Source: Magnolia sinica
Taxonomy: Eukaryota > Streptophyta > Magnoliopsida > Magnoliales > Magnoliaceae
Assembly (NCBI RefSeq): GCF_029962835.1
Contig: NC_080582.1
Coordinates: forward strand, 77,310,177 to 77,374,176
Length of the DNA stretch: 64,000 nt
Reading direction: 5' to 3'
The position numbers were made by a program, and so were the translations under genes. Shown one piece after another: positions 11,441 to 23,084 of this stretch (within the stretch, counting starts at the first letter, position 1; every line of letters begins with the position of its first letter). The notes below the pieces were generated by a model. It did not search any database. It was not told where the DNA came from and saw nothing but the letters and a program-made list of their open reading frames with translations.

Positions 11441-12000
11441 TCGAATCCATAAAGAAAGATAGGAACTAGAAGTAATTCTAGAAATCAAAATTTCATTAAT
11501 AGATAATTGTCTTCTATGTATGTCCATATTACATCATTAATATAAAAAAAAACTCAAAATTTGTAATTAACAAAAATAGTAAAATTTTAACTCTAACAAA
11601 AATCCTAATTCTACTAAAATTCTTTTAAAACCTAATTTCTAAAAATAAAAATTCAAATAAACGCTTGCTAGAAGAGTCCTAACATGGTTACAAGTTAATC
11701 CTAAAAAAAGAAGAAAATCTAAAACTTTAAAAATAAAAATATTAAAAAATTTTAAAATACTAAAAATATTAATTTTTCTTTAAAATTTGTTTTTGAGCTG
11801 AGAGTGTGTGTTTTCTGACGAAATAAATAGATGCGATCCACCTTATAGGTCGATTCACCTCAGATGATTCGTTTCAGTAAAGATTGATAGGTTGTGCATC
11901 CCGTAACGATACTCAGATCAAAAGTTATGATCAATTTATAGTCTACCTTCTTTTAGCCCAATCATGTTAAGAATGTAACTGTGACACGTTCTACATCACA
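11441..12000 (-). repeat. AT-rich LTR-like repeat related to X
   Basis: Read on the minus strand it begins at 12000 with TGTGATGTAGAACGTGTCAC, close to the start of repeat X, and ends near 11450 in a block with GATTCGAG. The middle (CCAAAAATAGTAAAA-like) also resembles the reverse complement of 42760-43060. It abuts the copia gag remnant at 12000 and seems to truncate it. The exact family is unknown. Confidence 0.45.
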
Positions 12001-12564
12001 TTTTTTCTTTTTTCATCACTTTTCCATGAAGGGTCGAGATAATGATATCAACGCTAAGGGTTGATTTACCGGTGCATAACGAGCCACTGAATGACTCATA
12101 CGAAATTGGAAGATAATTCAATAGGATGCATACCTGATCCTCATCATTCATTGTTTCTTTCATGTATAATAATTTGCAAATCATCTTGTTAAAGTTAATA
12201 ATGTGGGCCTCAACATCACCTCCCTCTACTATCTTTAAATTGAACAACTGAAGCTTTAAGTACATGCAATTTTCAAGAGATTTCTTCGCATATATGTCCT
12301 CTAATTTAGCTTATGTACTTGTTGCAGTTTTCTCTTTCATGACATTGTAAATGATCTCATCCGTTAGACATAATTGGATAAAGGTTCTCACTTTCTTATC
12401 CATCTCGTTTCATTCATCATTTGTCATAGATTCCAGTCGCTTATCAAGGTGTGTATAATCCAATCTTTGCTGAACTAGGTGACTGATAATCTTGATATTC
12501 CATAATTCAAAGTTATTTTTTTCCTAGAATATTTCTCAACATCGAACTTATGATTAAAAGACAT
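12001..12564 (-). pseudogene. Copia gag remnant
   Basis: The minus-strand frame starts with ATG at 12564 and encodes a Ty1/copia gag core of the UBN2 type: FDVEKYSRK near the start, then LCLTDEIIYNVMKEK, the stretch MYLKLQLFNLKIVEGGD and ILLNYLPISYESF. Gag packages element RNA in virus-like particles. The frame is broken by a shift in an A-run near 12516 and by two stop codons, and it is cut off at about 12000 before any zinc knuckle. It lies directly downstream (minus strand) of the LTR at 12619-13313, as expected for a 5' LTR-gag start. Confidence 0.75.
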
Positions 12565-12618
12565 TGATCATATGCTTTCAGATTCAGCCTGCGCTCCAAC
12601 GTTATGCCTAGTATTACT

Positions 12619-13313
12619 TGTTGGGGGACCACAGAAGTACACAGAGATGAATCAAGTAAAGTAATCCAATCACAACGATCAAGCCCAATAACACGCTCCG
12701 AATTTAACATGAAAAAATCCTTATGGAAAAAAACCACGGCACAAAGCTACAAATATGCATTATGAAAGCAGAAAATTACAAGATATAGAGAATACCTTAT
12801 TCGAACAAGCTTCAAATCACCCAAGCTACACCCTTGAAACCCTAAGAACAAATTAGAAAGATCTTGATTCTGCCTATTCTCGATTGCACCCATATATATA
12901 GCCTATAGGTGAATCACAATCGAAATAGGAAACAAATCCCGTAGTTACGCAACTCTGCGTAATTTCTGTGCTATCATTCGATGACATTAACACACTGTCG
13001 GTGGCATCAAACCTCTTCGATATTATCAGACAAAACACCAAAATATTCCAGCGATTAAATATGAATTTTTCAAATTTTCTCAATGACACTTCAATGGGAT
13101 TTCAATGTCATCGACGGTTCGTCGATGGCATTGAGCCTTTTTCAATGGCATCGAGCAGGATACCAAAAGTGTCTAGCAACCAATTATGAAAATATAAAAT
13201 TTTTTCGATGGCATCGAGCTAGACTTCAATGGCATCGACGTCTGCTCGATACCATCGAGTTGTTATCGACAGATAGTTGATTTACATATTTAAGACATCA
13301 ATCAGCAATAACA
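12619..13313 (-). repeat. 5' LTR of truncated copia element
   Basis: It has ends TGTTGGGGG and CAATAACA (TG...CA with TGTT/AACA inverted ends). On the minus strand a TATA box (CTATATATATGGG, near 12895) lies downstream of an array of imperfect palindromes of the type TCGATGGCATCGA (about 12975-13260). The segment GGATTTGTTTCCTA near 12930 is shared with the LTR at 24343-24943, so the two families are related. Only one LTR and gag remain, so no target duplication can be tested. Confidence 0.7.
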
Positions 13314-13414
13314 TCTGCTTCTGACCACTCCCAGCATCATGGTTCAAACTGGTGACATGTGCTAGACTTCCTTGTAGTTCACTGCCATTTTCAAAAAGGC
13401 GGTGATTTATTTTC

Positions 13415-13963
13415 GGAAGCGGATTGGTAAGTGTAGATGTGAATGTTGGTATTGGTCGGTGCTCTGCGGGCTGCAACATGATGTATGTATTTTATCCATA
13501 CTGTTGATCCAGTTTTTTAGGTCATTTCAGGGCATGGCAAAAAATGAGACAGATCCAAATCTTAGGTGGACAACACCACAGGAAACCATGGTCATTGAAC
13601 GCTCACACCAAATTTTTTTGTAGGGCATATTATAATGTTTATTTTGCATCTAACCTGTTTATTAAGTTGTAGAGACGAAGATGAAGGGAAAATACATATA
13701 TCAGCGTGATTAAAAAAGAAGAAGACTTCTGTACCCTCCAGGAAGTTTTAATGGTGGGGTTCAATCACCGCTGTTTCATGTATATAGTGCAGTCCATCTG
13801 AGATTTGGATCTGCCTCATTTTCCAGCTCATGCCTTAAAATGAGTTGAAAAATGGATGAACGGCGTGGATAAAACACATATATCATAGTGGGACCCACAT
13901 AGCTTTTACAACAAGGGCTAGCACCGAACTAGTACTGGAGGGTTCACTACCAAATCGGAGTCC
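13415..13963. mobile_element. Mutator-type MITE with perfect 9-bp TSD
   Basis: A 549-bp element. It starts GGAAGCGGATTGGTAAGTG and ends in the complement (TTCACTACCAAATCGGAGTCC, shortened here to its key part CCAAATCGGAGTCC). TTTATTTTC is perfectly duplicated at 13406-13414 and 13964-13972. The interior is the palindromic core (AACATGATGTATGTA and its complement). It has no coding capacity. Confidence 0.9.
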
Positions 13964-13972
13964 TTTATTTTC

Positions 13973-15792
13973 CTCACATGTGGCATACTCCTGTGAACTA
14001 CAGGAGAATTGTCCATATTTTCAATTGATGGCAACCAAATAAATAATTCTGATTTTACAGTGGTCCAAGCTTTGAAGGACCAAAAAGTAGATGTTTAGTA
14101 TCATCTGGCAGTCATTTTCTTTCTGAATTTATGGTCTATTGACAATTGGGTCAGTGGTTAGGGTGGTCCTGATTGCTGCATTTTGCCACGTGTGCACTTG
14201 AAGGGTCACCATCATCAGACCCTTTACACTTTGTTACCTCCATTATCCATAAAAAATGAAAGAATAAATAATTATTTCCACTAAATGTTTAATTATTATA
14301 AAATATGAAGTTTGTTGAGCTGCATGCGAGGGGAACAATGGCACACATGTGGATCCACTTCCAAGAAAAAGATCCAGACACGTTAGTAGAAAACAACTAT
14401 TCAACAATATCATGTAATTGAAATGTTGCAAGCTCAGTAAATGATAAATTTTTTTTTTTTTACTTGCCTTCATGTTGGTAATTACACAAACTCCTCAAGC
14501 TTCTAGTTGTTGTATTTGTGGGTTTGTATCAGCTGGGCTGGTAGCTGGTAAGGTCGGCTTTCTGAAAAAAAAGGAAAAAGAAAATAGAGAGACAAGGAAC
14601 AGGTTGCCCGAATGGTGTAGAAGCAATCGGTAAAGAGAGTCTTTTAGCCAATTCATTTCTTGTGATGTTAGCATAAGCAGAAGAGATAGATCTAAGAAAT
14701 CCGGTGCTAGACTATGGGTTCCTGTTAGTGTTTTTGCTTTCCTAATTATATGATAGGCGAGGCCCGATTTTGTGACGCCCACCTGAAATCTTCGTTAAAA
14801 TTAAAAAAAAAAAGAGTATGAGCAAAGACATCCAATCTGAAAGTGCACAAGCATTGGAAAGCATGACAGAAGAAACCGAATTAAGGACATTTTGTGAGAG
14901 TGAAGATCCCGCGTCTGTGGGCCCACATTGATGCATGTGTTTTATCCATGCCATACATCCACATACACTCGGCTCATCCGACTCTTGGATTGGCCTGATT
15001 TTTGGGTTTTATGGTGACTACAAGATGGCATTTTGATGCATGTTTGGTATCCAAAAAAATACATTGCGATGGGCGGACAGTACAATTTGTCCAGGAATCT
15101 CTGTCCAATCTGGGAGACTTTGGGTAATGGCCCATCCACGGTAGGACTTAACAACAGTCTCAATTATTAAACCATGAGCCTCACTTTCTAAATTGAACAC
15201 ATGCATTTACTGTACAAATTAAGCCACGAGTCACATATCCTAAGCCAAACATGATACTCATTTACCCAGACTTGATTTTATGCGACCCACTGAAGATGGA
15301 GAATGGAAGATTCTAACCATCTATATTTGGTCTTTTTGGACCATTGTCATAATTTTCAACTCTGTTTGTGAGCCACTGGTCAAACTTAGCTGGTAAGGTC
15401 AGGACCAGAAGGCCTGGTCAAGAAAAGAAAGAGTTTATGCTCAGGTCTAAAGCTCATAATTAATATGGAGATAAACTCGTATGAGTAAATCGGTCGGGTC
15501 TTAAAAAAACTCGACTGCAATTAGGCTTTTCATCAGTTCAAACCCTCATCTTATTGAGTTGAGTAGCTCCTTTTAACAAATACATAATGCTGCATCAGAT
15601 TGCATTCTAATGCATCAAAACTTCATAAATCATCTTGTCCCAACATATCATACGACTGAAAATACAGCAGCTAGCATTGGCCTTTTACTGCATGAAAATC
15701 AAGTTCTCAATCAAAACGAGAAATAAAGCTGTAATGGCAAAAAAATATTATAAAAGAAAAAATTCATGTCATTCCTACTGCTTATTATAAGG

Positions 15793-15836
<44 letters not shown>

Positions 15837-16427
15837 TTGCTGAGATTTTATTTTATCTTTTGATGAAATTATTCTTACAGCATAATTTTACAATAGCTAG
15901 AAGTATAATTATCTTGGGCATAGACAACTTAGAGAAAAGTTGATGAAAGATTGCACTTGAGAAAATTCATTCAATTAGATTGTGCCAAAGGGTAAAGCCG
16001 TAAAGGTAATTTTCTGCAAGTACAAAGATTTTCAGGCTAAAAATAAATGCGAATATCAAGATTTACATGCATAAATACACTAATTATATGAATATCAAGA
16101 TTTGTATGTGAGTTGTGCATTCCTATCAAATGTCAACAGGATATGCTGGCTGCAACTTGTGCGTGTCAACCCAAACCTGACTGACACAACCCACCCAAAC
16201 CTGACTGACACAACCCATGTTTGGATTGGGTCAGGTCAGGTTTTTAGGGTCCTCGAGTCAGGTTTGGAAAAGAAAATTCAATTCAGGTTTGGAATAATCA
16301 CATATATTTAGGTTGGGTTGGGTTGGGTCCGTTCGAGTTAGCTAGTGTTGACTATAAAGGGATTTGTGTTGGGCACCTTGGGTTGGAATTCGGGTCGAGT
16401 CAGTTTGCATGTTGGTCCTGTTGACGT
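13973..16427. other. No gene recognised; scattered repeat pieces
   Basis: I found no supported gene here. Contents are a half-copy of the dispersed core near 14915-15060 (GGGCCCACATTGATGCATGTG region), a CT microsatellite at 15795-15833, and AT-rich DNA. The minus-strand open frames at 14243-15206 have no recognisable motifs and are low complexity. Confidence 0.5.
15795..15833. repeat. (TC)n microsatellite
   Basis: An uninterrupted TC run of about 38 bp, directly visible. Confidence 0.95.
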
Positions 16428-16436
16428 CAAGTTGAG

Positions 16437-16561
16437 GTTTTTTTTTTTTTTTGAAAAGGTGGAAGCACGCCACCTAATTTTATTAAAGAAAGGATCAAAC
16501 TGGACAACTCTTCAGGCGGGCTCCCACAAAAAGGAAAGGAGCCCCACCTATCATATAGACC
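16437..16561 (-). mobile_element. Short non-LTR retroposon end (5'-truncated LINE or SINE)
   Basis: On the minus strand it ends in a run of A (the T run at 16438-16452), preceded by GGTGGCGTGCTTCCACC and TTTAATAAAATT. CAAGTTGAG occurs on both sides (16428-16436 and 16562-16570), a 9-bp target duplication. Length is only 125 bp. The stem-like GGTGG...CCACC before the tail is typical of plant LINE 3' ends, but the family was not identified. Confidence 0.65.
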
Positions 16562-16755
16562 CAAGTTGAGCTTGGCTTGATCGACCCAATCTGACCAAGT
16601 TACAACTCTACTGGTTATATAAGGCCCAAACCCATTAAATATGATGGTGAATTTATAGACCCAAGTTGAGCTTGGCTTGATCGACCCAATCTGACCAAGT
16701 TGCAACTCTACTGGTTATATAAGGCCTAAACCCATTAAATATGATGGTGAATTTA
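16555..16755. repeat. 100-bp tandem duplication
   Basis: Two adjacent copies with a period of 100 bp (starts 16555 and 16655) differ at only about two to three positions, for example TTACAACTC versus TTGCAACTC. Both begin ATAGACCCAAGTTGAG. The first few bases lie inside the retroposon end, so the duplication probably followed that insertion. Confidence 0.85.
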
Positions 16756-16874
16756 TTTCCAAAACGGATGTACATTCCTTTATCATATTTTGTGTATTTC
16801 GACTGCATTATTCAAATCTATATTATTTCCACATATCAGCATAACATGTGCTAGTTATGTAATGCATATGCATC

Positions 16875-17450
16875 ATTTAGAGGTGGGCACGGGATGACTC
16901 GATCCGGCTAACTCAACTCGTCCGACTCGTTTAGATCCGACTCGACCTGAACCGAATGGGTGAGTCAGTCTGAACCGCATAGGCTTTGCCCAATCCGTAA
17001 CTCAAACCGAGTCGAGTTCGAGTTGCCCAGTAACTCAACCCGAAACTCGATCCTGTTAGACTCAACTCGATCTGAAACCCAACTCGACCCGACTCTGTAA
17101 CCCTACCTGCCGCACCCTAACCCAACCCAATCCCAAACTCTCTCTCTCCCTTCCTCATACTCCTCCTCTTCCAAGCTCAGCAACCACCCACGACCATCAC
17201 CCTCCTCCTCCTCCTCGCTCTCCTCTCACTCCCTCCCTCCCTTATCTCTCAATCCGACTCAGTGTCAACTCGACCCGACTTGGTACTTTTGAGCAGATTG
17301 GACTCGGTCCGGGTCAGTCCAGGACAGACTGAAACTCAGATCGAGTCAGGCATGCTGGACTCGGTATCAAGTCAAGCCTATTTCAAAATTGATCAAGTCG
17401 AGTCAGTCCTAACTTGGTCCCACTCGGCTCGATGCCTAGCTCTAACAACA
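16875..17450. mobile_element. hAT-like MITE rich in CTCGACTCGG motifs
   Basis: The left end TAGAGGTGGGCACGGG and the right end GGCTCGATGCCTAGCTCTA are imperfect inverted repeats of the TAGRGGTGGGCA type common in hAT elements. The interior is a degenerate array of CGACTCG/CGACCCGACTCG words on both strands. No clear 8-bp target duplication was seen. Related words occur at 16150-16400 and 25545-25740. Confidence 0.45.
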
Positions 17451-17668
17451 TTCTATGTAGATTAGATCACTCCTGTAGGTGTCATGGGAATTTGACTAGT
17501 ATATTTGGGAAAAAAAATTTAGTATGTAATGTTGGTTGGCTTACTCATATCTCCAGTAATTACTGATGTGTATGGCCATGGTACAGAGGATCAAATAAAC
17601 AAGCAGGGAACTCATAGCAGGCATATACACTCTCTATGACCCATCATAAGTTTCACAAGCAGATGTCT

Positions 17669-17800
17669 GAGTTAGGGATAAACACACGAGGATAGTAAAC
17701 ATATAGAGTTCCTGCCTTTCCATGTAAAAGATGCATCAAACTCCAAAAACTTGCGAGTCTCTGCCTCAATGAAGATCCTCATGGTATATCTACTGATCAG
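17669..17800 (-). other. Possible exon remnant
   Basis: On the minus strand a stretch after an AG (TTCACTGATCAG) reads without stops as about 40 residues, including MRIFIEAETRKFLEFDA and FTWKGRN, before a stop. The composition is protein-like and unlike the surrounding repeats. I do not recognise the family and see no matching second exon. It could be chance. Confidence 0.2.
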
Positions 17801-17897
17801 TGAACATGATATCAATGGCAAGGGTAGTGGTAGGATAAAACGTCAGCAAGTTTCAATGGATGTTGGACCAGATGTCGTTGACCACTTAGCTCCAACC

Positions 17898-18529
17898 TGT
17901 TGCGCAGCACGCCAACAACGCAGTGAGCCTAGATCCAAACTCAGGCCTCACCCACAAACGATAAACAAGAAAAAATATAAACTAGAAAAAGATCAAAGCA
18001 ATCCAAACAAACCACAAGACAAGATATATGTGAAAAAACTCCAAACTAGGGTAAAAAACCACGGATGCAAACTTCCACTATAAAGAATGAAGATTACAAG
18101 GCAATATACTAACCTCTCCCTTGGAAGAATATAGAAAATCCCTCGCCCACACCTTAGAAATATTTTCCAATATTCACCTTTTAACCTTAGAATAGCCCTA
18201 GGGACCCCAATTTATAGTTTTGGCAACTTCCCTTTCGCACCCTTGCGAAAGGCGACACAGAAATCCGCAATCCACATCAGATTCGGAAATGAATCTGCGT
18301 AACCACGACCGGTCGAGCAGACTACATGACTGGTCGAGCGGACCCTACGACCGGTCGTGCATGGCCCATGACCGGTCGAGCACCTCGGACTCAAAAAACT
18401 GATGCTCACTGGAGTTCGAGTCGTGCTAGTCTACGACTGGTCATGACCGGTCGAGCGGGTTCCACGACTGGTTGAGTAGGGGCCACGACCGGTCGTGCGC
18501 AGCCCCAGATGTGGCTATACTTCTTAACA
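17898..18529 (-). repeat. Copia 3' LTR (632 bp)
   Basis: Ends TGTTGCGC and CTTAACA. It matches 22511-23079 along its length but is 63 bp longer. The extra length lies in two places within an array of CGACCGGTCG-type palindromes (about 18300-18500). A TATA-like CTATAAATTGG is present on the minus strand near 18215. Confidence 0.95.
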
Positions 18530-18545
18530 ATCTCCCACTTGGAGG
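18530..18545 (-). promoter_or_regulatory. Polypurine tract
   Basis: The minus strand reads CCTCCAAGTGGGAGAT immediately before the 3' LTR, the usual copia form. It would prime plus-strand DNA synthesis. Confidence 0.8.
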
Positions 18546-18600
18546 CATATCGCCGTAAACCTTTGTCTTCTTCATCCGGAGTGCACTACCTCCCTATCTT

Positions 18601-21600
18601 CAAGCCTGAAGACTAATCAAAGCTGAATAGAGCTTCAACTTCTCCCGTGTGACCGCCTTAGTCAACATATTCGCAAGATTCTCACTTATATAAATCTTCT
18701 CTAGAGCAATCGATCCATCTTTCAGTAACGAACGTATGAAGTGATATCTGATGTCAATATGCTTGGTCCTTGAATGAAAGGCTGAATTCGTTGCCAAGTG
18801 TATTGTACTCTGACTGTCACTGTACAGCTTGCAATCTACTTGCTTCTTACTCAACTCTTCCATGAAACCTTGCATCCACACCATCTCCTTGCACGCTTTT
18901 GTGGTCGCAACATATTCTGCTTCTGTCGTACTGATAGATACTATCTTCTGTAACTAAAAGACCTAACTGACTGTGGCACTACCCAGAGTATAAACATAAC
19001 TTATAGAGCTTTTTCTGCTGTCAATATCTCCTGCCAAATCTGAATCCATGTAGCCTTGTAGCTTGATTTTCAATCCACCATAGCACAGCCCTACATCCTT
19101 AGTACTCACCAGATATCTAAGAATCTACTTCACAGCTTTCCAATGTTCCTTCCTGGGGTTGTTCATGAACCTGCTAACAACTTCCACTGCTTGAGCAATG
19201 CCCGGCCTCGTGTTCACCATAGCATACATGAGACTCCCAATAGCTGACGCATATGTGATTTTAGTCATGTAGTCCCGTTTCTCCTGCGTCTTTGCCCCTT
19301 GCTCTTTAGATAGCTTGAAGTGGTTGGCTAATAGAGTGCTAACCGGCTTAACACATCCCATATTGAATCGATCAAGTACCTTGGCTATGTACTCTGCCTA
19401 TGACAAAACTAGTATCTTGTTTTTCTTGTCACGCTTTATCCTCATGCCTAGGATTTATTTTGTAGCTCCTAAATCTTTCATGGCAAATTCTCTAGACAGT
19501 TGTCTTTTGAGATCTGAGATGTCCTTCATGCTTGAACCGGCCACAAGCATATCATCAACGTACAGAAGAAGGATGATATACGACATATCAAACTTCTTCA
19601 AGTAACAACAGTGGTCTGCATGACATCTCCTAAAATAGTTTCTCGATATGAAACTGTCGAACTTCTTGTACCACTGCCTCGGGGTCTGTTTCAGGCCATA
19701 TAGACTCTTCTTCAGTCTGCACACCTTGTTTTCCTTTCCTGGTGTCATGTACCCTGTCGGCTGATGCATATATATCTCTTCTTCAAAGTCCTCATGAAAA
19801 AAAGCTGTCTTAACATCTACCTGCTCTAGATGTAAGTCTTCTGTAGCCACTATACTCAAGACCATGCGAATCGTAGACATTTTCACCACAGGTGAAAATA
19901 TTTCAGTGAAATCGATACCTGCCTTTTATTAAAACCCTTTCACAACCAATCTAGCCTTGTACCATTTCGAACCATCATGCTCCTCCTTCAGTCTGTAAAC
20001 CCACTTGTTATGAAGAGCTTTCTTACCCTTGGGTAGAGTGACTAGCTCCCATGTACGATTGGACTCAAGAGAGTCCATCTCCTCATCCATGGCCTGCTCC
20101 CACTTAACCTGTGTATCTGACTGTAACGCCTCTTCAAAACATTCTGGTTCACCATTATCTGTCAGCAGTAGATAATGTAAGGAGGGTGAGTAACGGACCG
20201 TGGATCTCTTCTCCCGAGTAGACCTCCTTACAACTGGTGTATGTGGCTTTACCTCATAACGCTCCTATGCATAATCATCTTGTGGCGCTGTAATACCCAT
20301 GTCCTGTAACTCTTCCAAATCTATGAATTCTTTCTCCTCGACCTTATTTTCTTATACACTGTCCTTATACATCACTTTTTCATTGAAGACTACGTCCTTG
20401 CTTCTGATGATTTTTCTGTTTTTTGTATCTCGAAACCTGTAGCCAAAATCATGCTGCCCGTAGCCTATAAACGTGCACCTCCTGGACTTCGCATCCAGCT
20501 TGTTTCTATGCTCTGCATCAATGTGAACATATGAAGTGCAACCAAACACTCTGAGATGTGCAAGGTTCACTTCTTTCCCAGTCCACGTTTCTTCTGGTAG
20601 CCCACCATCCAATGGTGCTGAGGGACTTCTATTGATGAGATATGCAGAAGTATTCACAACATCTGCTCAAAAAGTTTTAGGCAACCCTGCATGTAACCTC
20701 ATGCCCCTAGCGCGCTCAAGGATGGTCCTGTTAATGCGCTCAGCCACACCATTCTGCTGTGGTGTCCTTGGAATCGTTTTTTGATGTTTGATTCCATTTG
20801 CTGTATAAAACTCCCCAAACCTCTTATCACAGTATTCTCCCCCATTATCAGATCTGAGATATTTTACTGTTTTACCTGTCTCGTTTTCTACTATAGCTTT
20901 CCACTTCTTAAATACATCAAATATATCAGATTTATGCTTTAAGAAATAGACCCACGGTTTTCTACTAACATTATCAATAAAAGAAACAAAATAACATGAG
21001 CCACCAAGAGATAATACCTGTGTCGGTCCCCACACATCAATGTGTACAAGGTCCAACAGATGCGTCTTTGGAGCGCGTCCCGTCTTCTTGAAACTTACCC
21101 TCTTTTGCTTTCCACACATGCAGTCTTCGCAGAATTCTAAGTCAATAGACTTCAGCCTTGGTAGCTTCCTTTTTGACAATAACACTTTCATCCCTTTCTC
21201 ACTCATATCTCCCAACCTATGATGCCATAACTGCTCATTCACTCCAGTTGATGTGACTGCGAGTGAACTATATGATCCTGAAGTCACGTACAAAGTACCT
21301 TCCTTTTTGCTTCGAGATATCACCAAGGCACCTTTTGTGATCTTCCAGGAATCACTGGTAAATGTCGTCACATAACCGGTATCGGCCAACTGCCCCACTG
21401 AGATCAGATTCCTTCTCAAACTCGGTACATGTTTGACATCCTTCAATTTCAACGCCGTTCAGTCTTTCTGATTTATATGAATGTCTCCCTTTCCAACAAT
21501 ACTGCACGACTCATCTTCATCCAGGTAGACTCTCCCAAAGTCACCTGACACATAATCACGCAGAACTTCTTTACATGAGATGGCATGAAACGAAGTACCC

Positions 21601-21712
21601 AAGTCTATAACCCAAGACTCATTCCTCGCATCAAGAGACAAGATCAACGCCTCTGTGTCACTCTCCTCAGATAGATTCACTGAATCCTTCCCTCCTTGAG
21701 AGCTTCCATCTT
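18601..21712 (-). pseudogene. Copia pol (protease, integrase, RT, RNase H), decayed
   Basis: Domains in order on the minus strand: protease with WVIDLGTSFH, where the usual D-S/T-G is D-L-G; integrase zinc region with WHHRLGD and CEDC, where the second histidine is replaced by aspartate; catalytic core with HIDVWGP, RSDNGGEY and VAERINRT, so D, D and E are all present; reverse transcriptase with VDVKTAFFHEDFEEEIYMH and YVDD; RNase H with YSDSQSTIHLA and RTKHIDIRYHFIR, ending near 18601. Stops occur near 21457 (TGA), 20658 (TGA), 20354 (TAA), just upstream of the RT motifs near 19927-19932 (two TAA) and in the RNase H region near 18953. Several are TGG-to-TGA changes, as expected from decay of methylated DNA. 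Confidence 0.9.
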
Positions 21713-22471
21713 GTTTCTTGAGCGCCCTGCAATCACATTTCATATGTCCATTCTTGCCTCAATGCCAACACCCGTCTTTATCTTTCGGTCTCTTGGACTT
21801 CTTCATCGACTTAGAACACCCGTGTTTATTGCCTCCTTTGTTCAGTGATCTTCCTCTTCCTTCAACGTTTAGAGTATTTCTTGAATCTCCTGAAACTCCT
21901 GATGCCTTTCTTCTAGATTCTTCGCTGAGAATTAGACCGGCTACATCATTAAATTTCAGCTTTGTCGACCTTGAAGAATTGCTCACAACAATCACCAAAC
22001 CATCCCAACTGTCTGACAAATTGGACAAGATCAATAACGCCCTGACCTCATCCTAAAAAACAATGCCAACGGATTCTAACTGGCTCGTGACTGTATTGAA
22101 CTCGTTTAGTGTTCAGACACGCTCCCACCATCTGACATCTTCATATTGAATAACTGTTTTATAAGATGAATCTTGTTGGATGCTGAGGGCTTTTCATACA
22201 TGGTGGCTAGGGCTTTCATTAATTCTTTTGTAGTTTTCACCTTCGATATATTGAAGGCGACGCTCTTAGACAAAGAGAGTCGGATCGTTCCTAAAACCTT
22301 CCTATCCAGTAAAAACCATTCATCTTTTGTCATCTTTTTTGGTTTCTTCTCTTTTCTTCCTAGAGGAATATAGAGGTCCTTCTGATACAGATAATCCTCC
22401 ATCTGCATCTTCCAGAAGGCAAAGTTTGAACCATCAAACTTCTCAATTCTAGTTTTTCCTTCTTCTGTCAT
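21713..22471 (-). pseudogene. Copia gag with zinc knuckle, decayed
   Basis: Starts at ATG 22471 (MTEEGKTRIEKFDGSNFAFW), a typical copia gag N-terminus, followed by the UBN2-type region (KMTKDEWFLLDRKVLGTI and LIKQLFNMKMSDGGSVSEH). A frameshift follows SVSEH near 22108, and an in-frame TAG lies near 22048. Near the C-terminus is a CCHC zinc knuckle (CWH, then GKNGH, then C) in which the second cysteine codon is TGA, at about 21757. The knuckle normally binds element RNA. The upstream open frame continues into the LTR but is not coding there. Confidence 0.85.
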
Positions 22472-22496
22472 CGCTCCCAATAGAACTAAACCAATA

Positions 22497-22508
22497 GCTC
22501 TGATGCCA
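22497..22508 (-). promoter_or_regulatory. Primer-binding site (initiator tRNA-Met type)
   Basis: The minus strand reads TGGCATCAGAGC two bases after the 5' LTR. The usual plant copia site complementary to the 3' end of initiator tRNA-Met is TGGTATCAGAGC, so there is one mismatch. This is where minus-strand cDNA synthesis would be primed. Confidence 0.85.
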
Positions 22509-22510
22509 GT

Positions 22511-23079
22511 TGTTGCACAGCACGCCAACAACACAGTGAGCCTAGATCCAAACTCAGGCCTCACCCACAAATGATAAACAAGAAAAAATATAAACTAGAA
22601 ACAAATCTAAGCAATCCAAACAAACCACATGACAAGATATATATGGAAAAAACCCCAAATTAGGATAAAAAATCACAGATGCAAATTTCCACAATGAAGA
22701 ACAAAGATTATAAGGCAATATAATAACCTCTCCCTTGAAAGAACATAGAAAATCCCTTGCCCACACCTTAGAAATATTTTTCAATATTCACCTTTTAACC
22801 CTAGAATAGCCCTAGGACCCCAATTTATAGTTTTGGCAACTTCCCTTTCGCACCCTTGTGAAAGGCGACACAAAAATCCGTAGTCCGCATCAGATTCGGA
22901 AACGAATTTGGGTAACCACGACCGGTCGAGCGGACCCCACGACCGGTCGTGCATGGCCCACGACCGGTCGAGCACCTCGGACTTAAAAAACTGATGCTCG
23001 CTGGAGTTCGAGTCGTGTCAGTCCACGACTGGTCACCACCGGTCGTGCGCGGCCCCAGATGTGGCTACACTTCTCAACA
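22511..23079 (-). repeat. Copia 5' LTR (569 bp)
   Basis: Ends TGTTGCACAG and CTCAACA. It carries fewer CGACCGGTCG-type units (about 22915-23050) than its partner. It is directly followed on the minus strand by a 2-bp spacer and the primer-binding site. Confidence 0.95.
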
Positions 23080-23084
23080 CAACC

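Larger units (their letters stand above)
17898..23079 (-). mobile_element. Complete Ty1/copia LTR retrotransposon (decayed frames)
   Basis: A 5,182-bp element on the minus strand with the order 5' LTR (22511-23079), PBS, gag, protease, integrase, reverse transcriptase, RNase H, PPT, 3' LTR (17898-18529). CAACC is perfectly duplicated at 17893-17897 and 23080-23084. Integrase lies before reverse transcriptase, which defines copia. Gag and integrase motifs are closest to what I know of the Tork (Tnt1-like) lineage; this is inference. Several stop codons and frameshifts mean it cannot make its own polyprotein. Confidence 0.95.
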
